Under the pieces are notes generated by a model, which was not told the origin of the DNA, searched no databases, and saw nothing but the letters and a program-made list of their open reading frames with translations. A program made the translations under genes and the position numbers. Below are positions 1 through 7,175 of a stretch of DNA of 10,179 nt, one piece after another (the stretch's first letter is position 1; each line of letters opens with the position of its first letter). The DNA is taken from the NCBI GenBank assembly GCA_001662425.1, contig BDDC01000477.1:1-10179 (forward strand). Reading direction: 5' to 3'. This DNA comes from Chlamydomonas sphaeroides. Lineage: Eukaryota; Chlorophyta; Chlorophyceae; Chlamydomonadales; Chlamydomonadaceae.

Positions 1-48
1 AGCCCAGCCCAGCCCAGCCCAGCCCAGCCCAGCCCAGCCCCCAGCCCA
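1..48. repeat. AGCCC pentanucleotide microsatellite
   Basis: Eight perfect AGCCC copies at 1-40 followed by a degraded ninth. It touches the window edge, so its full length is unknown. On the minus strand it lies downstream of the donor of the membrane-segment exon and would be intronic there. Confidence 0.95.
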
Positions 49-81
49 GAACGCCGTAGCTCGTCAGTCCCGGCTACTCAC

Positions 82-169
82 CAAACACGCCGAGCGCGGT
101 GCAGATGATAACAACGGCCAGCGGCACCAGCATCACGGAAGGTGACTCACGGATGACCGCAGCCACGAC
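82..169 (-). CDS. Probable exon of a second gene: membrane-spanning segment, partial
   Basis: Read on the minus strand, an acceptor (CCTATCCAG at 170-178) precedes 88 nt of open frame ending at a consensus donor GTGAGT (81-76). The frame encodes VVAAVIRESP followed by SVMLVPLAVVIICTALGVF, a single hydrophobic stretch of about 19 residues that would span a membrane. Alternatively translation could start at ATG 202-200, directly after an in-frame TGA (205-203), giving nine more residues before the exon. The direction is the same as the fusion gene, so the two would be in tandem. The protein family cannot be named: a choline-transporter-like match was considered but the spacing of charged residues and prolines does not fit. 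Confidence 0.45.
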
Positions 170-202
170 CTGGATAGGGCAGGTGTCGGGACGGCCGCAC
201 AT

Positions 203-1400
203 TCAAACAACAACTTGAATGATGGGCGGCGCTATGCCCTGGGTTGAGGAGGCGCCGCTTCTCGCGGGTGTGACTGGTACGCGGGAGCGGGTTGCCGGGT
301 CGCGACGCTAGACGCCAAGGGTTCCGTGCGTGTGCTGCGCCCCGCGATCCCCGGTCAGTATTACTTAGTGCATTATGTGCGACCACTTCCAGTCGTTGGC
401 GTTGTGTCCGTGCGTACGCCGTGCTGTGCGTCCTGCCTTAAGGGTTTGCAGAAAGTCATGGCAATGGTCCCTTGCTTACTCGTCTGCTGAAGAAGGCCAG
501 CGTTGACGCCCGCTGCAAAGCATGTCGTCGGATGCCAGGCCCAGCGCCAAGGCTGTGCGACGATTCAAATCGCTCTGGATGAGGTGTTGCAGACCAATCA
601 GCTTGGCGTCTACTGGATGGCTTGCGGGCTGCGATTTGTGTAGAAATGCCTTCTTTTGCGGAGCCGCACACCGATGCGTTTCGTCCAGTGCCCTGGTCAC
701 TTGATACGCGTGGCGTGTCCATGGACGTGCAGCTCTCAAGATGCATCACAAGTCTGCTTTATTACGGAGAACATTGCGAGTCTATGCTCCACGTCGCACG
801 TAACGGGGCGTGAATAACTCACTGATGCTTACGTTTGGGCAACAGGAAACTGCATGAACATGTTTCGGGCACGCAATCATAGGTCCGCCCCCATGCCGCA
901 TGCCCCGACTGCATGTCCGACCGTACCCCGCGACCTTGGCTCCCCTGGGCTACGGGCTGACATGGCCGTCGACGTCTACAGCTGCTCAGATGATGTCTCG
1001 CCGCCGTCACTGCGCACCCGGGTGCCTTGCGTGAGCTTCCGCCCCTCGTCTGGATTCCGCTAGCCATGGAAGTGTTTAAGCATGCCAATGGAGCGGGCTC
1101 GAACCCAACTGCAATCCCTCTGTACCTCCTCTTCCTGTCACCACCTGGCTGCTGCGCAACAGACGTCCTGTGGCTGAGCGCGCTGCCAACCTGCGCTCGG
1201 GGGCTTGTCTCCTGGTTGCCAGCTTCGAATTGGCCTCTGGCATGCCATCTGCATTGCCCGAAACACCGCTTCCCACCTAGCGGCCAATGGCCGTCACCCA
1301 GCCGAGCAAACACCGCCGCCAGATACCGCCACCCACGACTAGCAGCCGCGCTGGCACACGCACGGGGCGTGGGGCATATTACTGCAACTTACTAATAACC
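203..1400. other. Intergenic region, no supported gene
   Basis: About 1.2 kb between the probable 3' end of the fusion gene and the membrane-segment exon on the left. It is visibly less GC-rich than the gene body and shows no strong codon bias in any frame. Open frames of 60 to 164 codons exist on both strands but none carries a motif I recognise. If the left-hand exon belongs to a gene read leftwards, this stretch should hold its promoter, 5' UTR and any earlier exons. No clear TATA box or TGTAA on the plus strand was found. Confidence 0.5.
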
Positions 1401-1413
1401 CACGCGTGTCGTG

Positions 1414-1418
1414 TTACA
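1414..1418 (-). terminator. TGTAA polyadenylation signal of the fusion gene
   Basis: On the minus strand TGTAA lies 63 nt past the TGA stop, inside AGAGTGTAACACG. TGTAA is the standard polyadenylation signal of volvocalean green algae, normally 10 to 20 nt before the cleavage site, so the transcript would end near 1400 with a short 3' UTR of about 80 nt. I found no other TGTAA on this strand between here and the left edge. Confidence 0.75.
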
Positions 1419-1481
1419 CTCTGTTCCTAACTTTGGACACGCACGCGCCCCCCGCCCCCGCCCCGCCGCCGCCCTTGTCGC

Positions 1482-4400
1482 TCACCCCACCCCTGACGCG
1501 CCGGCGGCCTGCGGCCCCATCCCCAGCACCCCGCCCAACCCCACGCTGGCCCCGGGGTGGAACACGGGGTTCTCCGCCCACAGCAGCCCTCCCCGGGCCA
1601 GACGCAGCGGCCCAAAGGGCGTTTCGTGGTCGGCCCTGCCCTGCTGCTGCTGGCCGTCTGCTGCTGCTGAGGCGGAGGCGCCGGTCAGGTTGGCGAGCAG
1701 TCGCCAGCCGCGGGCCGACAGCGCTGCCGACAGCGCCTCGTGCGCCGGGCGGCTGTGGGTGCGGACATGCAGGGCCTGGCGGTGGCGGTGGTAGGGTTGC
1801 GGGGTTGGGGGCGGGGGTCGGGGAAGGGGAAGGGGAAGGGGCGGCAGGTGTAGGAGGCCACCCGACCACGCAGCTGGCTGGCTGGCCGGGTGACTACCGG
1901 TAGGCGGTGGCAGCGCGCCGGGTGGGTGGGTGGGCGGGGGTGCGCCGCTGCGTGAGCCCACCTTCGGGAGGACCCCTCGCGGTGACGCACCTTGACGCGG
2001 GCATCCAGAAAGTCCATCGCGGCTGGGTCCGCGAGCGCCTCCTCGCCGCCGCCCTGCGCCAAGGCGAGCGGCGGCAGGTGGCGCGGGGCTCGGGGCCGGG
2101 CGCGCCATGTCCCCACGCGCAGGGCAGCACACGCAGCGCCGCTAGCCGGCAGGAAGCCGCGTCCGGGCATGTGGCTGCGCGCACGGCATCGCATGCCGCG
2201 TACCCCACTACTGACAACACCCGGGTGCTCCGTCGCCATGCAGGTCCGATGCGGCCAAGACCACCGCGGCCGGCGGCTGCAGCAGCTGGCACCAAGGCTA
2301 CGACACGCCTCGGCACACGTGTGTGTTCGTTGACAAGTCAAGTGCACGCGCGTGTGTGAGCGGTGAACGTGGCCGTGGCAGCGCGCTGTAGCGCACCTGC
2401 AGCTCGGCGATGAGCAGGTCGACCGTTGTGAGCGGCTCCAGCAGCTGCGTCAGCGCCAGCGGCCGCACCGCCGCCACGCCGCCCAGGGGCCCGCCTGGCG
2501 CCGTGGCCGCGGCCCCCACCTCGGCCGCCTGGCGGGGGGCAGCGGGGGTTGGCTTTGAGAGGGGCGCCATGCAGCGACGTGGGCGTGTGCGCTCCCGAGG
2601 CCCGCCCCATGCGACGTACCTGCGGCGAGCCAGCGGTGGCGCGGCCGGCCGCCAGGGAGCTCCGAACCAGGGTCACGGCGTGGGGCAGGCCGTTGGCAGC
2701 CGCTTGCTGGCGGTCGCAGGGGTGGTCGAGGGAGGGCAGGGGAGGGCAGGGGAGGGCAGGGGAGGGCAGGGGAGGGCAGGGCGCGCTGTTGGTCGGGGCC
2801 CACGAAGGGGGGGGTGGTGGATGGGGCAGGAGAGGCAGCCTCACAGCCGGTCTGTGGGCCGGACGGGCAGATCCCTGGCGCCGGCACACCGCTTGCGCGG
2901 CTACGGCTGCTGCCGCATAGGCCCCGGGTGCTGCCCGCCCGTCCGTAGCTCCTGGTGGCAGCCGGGGGATCTTGGTCAGGGGAGGCGGCCGCAGCAGGGG
3001 CCACCAACGCCGGCCCCCAGGCAGCGACCACCCTACCCCAGCACGGCCCTCCACCACGCACCTCCCGCAGCCGCTGCGCCTGGCCCTCGCCCTCCTCCGC
3101 CGACCCCAGCACCAGCCCCAGCAGCGCCAGCCGCCGCGCGGGCTGCAGCCGCCGCATGGCGCCGCCGCCGCGCAGCAGCCAGGACGACCCCGCCCGGGCA
3201 CCCAGCTCGGCCAGCTGCGTGGGCGGGCGGCCGGGGTGGGCGGCAGCATGGGCGACAAGGAGCGGCCGGGGCGACAAGGGGCGGCAGGGGCGGCAGAGGC
3301 AGCAGGGGCGGCAGGGGCGGCAAATACAGACGAGTTGGTGCCGCGGCTGGGTCCGCCGGAGGGAGGCCGACACGGCCGGGGCTTCGGGGCGCCGGCGGCA
3401 GGGCTGGTGGCAGCCTGGGCCTGCCGCCCCGGCGTGCAGATCCGACCCTTGTGCCACACGGCCGCGGCTCGGTGCCTCCTGTCGGCGCTTCCTCTCGGCC
3501 CTTTCGGCTCCTCACCGCAAAGGGCTCGCCGCGGTCGGGCTCGGCGGCAGCAGCGGCGGCGGCTCGCAGCAGCGCCAGCCAGCCCGGGTAGTCCTCGTCC
3601 AGCACGGGCAGGTCGCCCAGCAGGGAGGAGCCGTTGAGGCCGCGGCGCACAAACTCATCGTGCCTGCGGGCAGGGAGGGAGGGAGCGGGACAGCGCGTAG
3701 GGAGGTGTGTGTGCCGCACGCTGGCGACTGGGGCTGGCGATTCGGCCCCACACCCCACAGCGCCAGGCAGCAGCGAGGGAGCGAGGGCGCTCGGCGCCGT
3801 GTGCTTGGCGCCGTGCCCGGCTGCGGCAGCTGGTGTGCCGCTGCCGCGCAGCGCGTCACAGCGGCGGAGCCTCATGCTCGCTAGCTGTGTCTACAGCCGC
3901 GCGAGCCTGCTACTGCTAGCGAAGGAGCCCGCTGCTGCAGCTGCTGCTGCTGCAGCGGCTGCTCCTGCGTCAGTGCCAGTGGGTTGAGAGCCTGTGGCCG
4001 CGAGGGGTGGGGCCCGCCCTTCCGGCATCGGGGAGTTGGAGCGCACGGGGCCTCCGCCCGCAGCTTGCCTGTCGCAGGGTATCCGCACGGCCAGCCGGGC
4101 GAGTCGCGGCCCCGCCAGATCGCGGCACTCGTACTCGTATGACGTACGGATGCCCAGCCAGTCCGTCACGTATTCCGGGTCAAACTTGGCGGTGGCCAAC
4201 GGCCAGAGCCAAAACAGGCGGTCGTGCTGCAGGGCGAGGCGGGCGGCAGAGGGAGGGTGGGAGCTTAAGCGGCAAGCTCGGAGCTCGCCAACCGCCGGGC
4301 GTCGTCGTAAGCAGTCCGGCATGTACGACAACACTCGGCAATCCGTGACACCGCCGTACCGGGTATGTCAGGTGCGGCGTGTACGGGTTGTAGCCGGCCA

Positions 4401-7140
4401 CGAGCACGTCGTCCATGCGCGCCTCCGGCAGTACGACGCCCGGCAGGCCGCCTGGGAAGGCCGGCCCGGGGTCGCCGCCGGCGTCGGCGGCCTGCGAGAC
4501 ACGGCGGCGCGCGGCACGAGCAAAGCGTCGGCGGGAATTGCGCCGCCGGCGCTTGCCTGGTGCCTCAGCAGCTGCACCGTGTCAGGCTTTTGCATCGCCC
4601 AGGCCCGCTCGGAGGGGCGGGTAGCAGCGACCGGCCGCAGCAGGCGGCGCCATGCGAGGGGCGCACCCGCTGGCGCTGCTGCTGCCGCGCAGCGGCCTCC
4701 CTGTGCTGCAGCTCGGTCAGCGGCGCCCAGTCAAGCAGCCCAGCGGGCCGCTCGCTGCGCTGGTGCGTCTGCGGCGGCGCGAGGGCGCAGGCAGCGCGGG
4801 GCGTGGGGGCGGCGTTGCGCTGTCTGGGACACACGCCACACCACACCACACCACACCACACCACACCACACCACACCACACCACACCACACGGCAGCTGC
4901 GCGCCGCTGCTGTCTCCTGGTGCGCGGCAGGGCGGGGCGGCGCCGGCCGCCGCGCTGGCGCGCTCGCAGCCTGGAGCACCGGCGGCGCCTGGCGGCTCCA
5001 CCGTGCGATAGCGTGGCCCCGACGGCGCGGCCCGACATGGAGCCGCCACTGCCCGCCGCACCCTTCCACACGACGTGCGCATGGCCATGGCCACAGGAGC
5101 ATACCCCGCACCCACACCTGTCGCCGAAACCGCACCCGCAGTCGCAGCCACCGCCCGCACCTGGTGGCAGGTGAAGGCGTCCATCCAGCGCAGCCGCAGC
5201 CGCAGCGCGGCCATGGAGTAGCGCCAGTGCGCCGTCTCGATGTGCGTGTTCTGCGGCGGTGCAGCCACCGGCAGCAGCCACCAACACCACCACCAGCATC
5301 ACCAACGCGTCGGCATGCGTAACGCGAGTCAGCCCAGCGGCCCCGGAGGGCGCGCCCAAAAGGGCACTGCACTGCCCGAAACACACTCGGCATGCCGCGC
5401 TCACGCGAGGCAGCGCGAGGACGCGGCAGGCAGCGGGCGGGACCCCGGCTGCAGCAGCTCCTGCGGCATCCCCAAGCTGTCACGACCGAACTAGTCGGAA
5501 GTGACACAGGCCTGGGCACGGGAGTCACTAAACGCCCGCCGCTGTCCGTGGAGGACCTGGGCGCCTTGGCAGCACCTGAGTACCGGGAGCGTCGCGCCGG
5601 TCCCTGGTCCCAAGCTGCTGCTGTGTGCGCGCTCGCTCGCTGCTGCAGTGCTGCGGACCTGCGCTACGATACGGTACGGTAGGTACGGGGCTGACAAGCC
5701 GCAGCCGCAATGCAGCGACCCGCGCTGGCGCGCGCACCTGCGGCATCTCCAGGTAGCCGCCGCTGTCCAGAAAGTCTTGCCGGTACCACACGGAGAAGTC
5801 CTGGGGCGGGGCAGCAGGCGACGGGGAGGAGGGGGCCGGCGGCTAGGGTTAGTGCGCTGGGCTCTGTGCACGCCAACCGCCGCGGTCGACGAACCCAACC
5901 ACCCACGCGACCTTCCACCCAACCGCCCAACCGCCCAACCGCCAGCGCACCCCTATGTAGAACTCGGTCGAGTCGTTGCGCTGCGCCAGCCCCTCCGGGC
6001 ACCACCGCCCCTCCTCGGGCCTGAGCTGGTAGCACACCCGCCCGACGTCCGCCTCCGCCTCACACGCCGCCTGCAGCTCGGGCTGCGGCGCACCAGGGCG
6101 GGTGCCCTGCGGCGGCTGCCATTCCAGGAACATGCCGGCCCTGGTCATGGCGGTGTTGCAGGCAGGGCGCGGGATGGTGGCGAGGCAGGCCGGGCAGGGC
6201 GGGCATGGGCGAGCGCCTGGGGCGCCTGCGCGTCCTGGGTTGTGTGCTGCGCTGTGTTGTGCTGTGTGGCCACACCGCGCCTGCCCCCGTTGCCACGGCG
6301 AGCTTGGCCACGGGATGGCCACTTCCGCGCTCCAGTCTGCTTAGGGATCTGTTTAACACTGAGCTGATACATCGACAACTCAACACTAAATATTACATCG
6401 TACGCGTCAACGGAATCGACCGCTGTGCCGGGACTCGACTGTCGCGCGGGAGCTGCTTCCCTGCGCCCTTCGATCAGCCGCACACTCGTACGCGATCAGC
6501 AGCGCGCCGCAACCCACCTGTACACGATGCCACCCGGCTCCAGCTGCTGCTTGGCCAGTTGCCCAATGAGTGCGTGCGGAAAGATGTCGTCGGGGTTTGT
6601 GAGCAGCACGAAGGCGCCGCGGGCCCGCAGCACACCCGCGTTCTTGGCCAGATACCTGGGGCGGGGGGGGGGGCAGCGGCAGCGGCAGCGGCAGTGGGGG
6701 TCCGTATGCAGCAGACGCGCTAGGTAGGGAATTTGTTCTGATGGGGCACTGAGGCTATGAACGGCACGGCTGCAACCGCGCCGTGTCGCGAACCGCAAGT
6801 CGCCCGTCGTCGCGTGTCGCGGCATCCAGTCTGTGCTGTGAAACGCGCCCGACCTCGCCCAGCACGCCCAGCCCGCGCACCCACTCGGCGAATTTGGTCT
6901 GTACGAAGGCTTTACTGCAGCCAGATTCAGATCCAGATCCAGATCCGTCGCAGGGCTGCGGCCAGCTGTGCGCCTCGGCGGGTATGGTGATGACGCGCGT
7001 GCGGCCAAAGCCGTGGCGCCCGGTCCAGGGGAAGAGCTGGCCCCAGGGCAGGTCTGCGTCGATGGCACCGGCCGCGTAGGCGGCGGGGTCGGAGTAGTTG
7101 GTCGTGAGCTTGGGCCTGGCAGGGAGGCACGACGAGGACC

Positions 7141-7175
<35 letters not shown>

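Larger units (their letters stand above)
1482..4226 (-). other. FkbM-type methyltransferase domain (exons 15-21)
   Basis: Window residues about 622-945. HDRLFWLWPLATAKFDPEY and VTDWLGIRTSYEYE lead in, then LPVLDEDYPGWLALLRAA, which resembles the DEEYxEWxxLL segment before the SAM fold in this family. Motif I is AELGARAG (705-712). QAAANGLPHAVTLVRSSLAAG follows in exon 18. VDLLIAELQ|GGGEE across exons 19/20 sits at the family's DIDIQGAE site, and VK|ALHVRTHSRPAHEAL matches the VHIGTHS segment. ETPFGPLRLARGGLLWAENP is near the C-terminus. Exons: 4226-4129, 3663-3516, 3214-3062, 2706-2620, 2528-2397, 2053-1991, 1775-1482. FkbM-type enzymes are O-methyltransferases, often on sugars. Here the motif I middle Gly is Arg and the acidic residue after strand 2 is not evident, so activity is uncertain. 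A run of seven Ala (exon 16) and a QQQQ linker (exon 21) are low complexity. Confidence 0.85.

Noticed and set aside
1094..1110. TGGGTTCGAGCCCG on the minus strand, resembling a tRNA T-arm
   Set aside because: The five-pair stem does not form around the loop, and no acceptor stem, D-arm or anticodon arm could be placed around it.
819..1313. 164-codon minus-strand frame and 122-codon plus-strand frame (1027-1395)
   Set aside because: No recognisable motif, rich in Arg, Cys, Pro and Ser, no codon bias like that of the real exons, and they overlap each other on opposite strands.
2338..3459. 373-codon open frame on the minus strand
   Set aside because: Out of frame with the exons it overlaps at 3214-3062 and 2706-2620, and rich in repeat-encoded residues. 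The splice model explains the same region with family motifs.
2410..3591. 393-codon open frame on the plus strand, with other long frames at 2955-3884 and 3994-5322
   Set aside because: They run through introns and exons of the minus-strand gene, are made of repeat-derived Gly/Arg/Ala/Pro stretches and carry no motif. Long open frames are expected by chance in such GC-rich DNA.
4836..4890. Regular array that might suggest a CRISPR or satellite
   Set aside because: It is a perfect 5-nt microsatellite with no spacers, inside an intron of a eukaryotic gene.
6330..6430. Possible intronic C/D snoRNA in the AT-rich part of intron 9
   Set aside because: No C box (RTGATGA) paired with a D box (CTGA) at suitable spacing was found on either strand.
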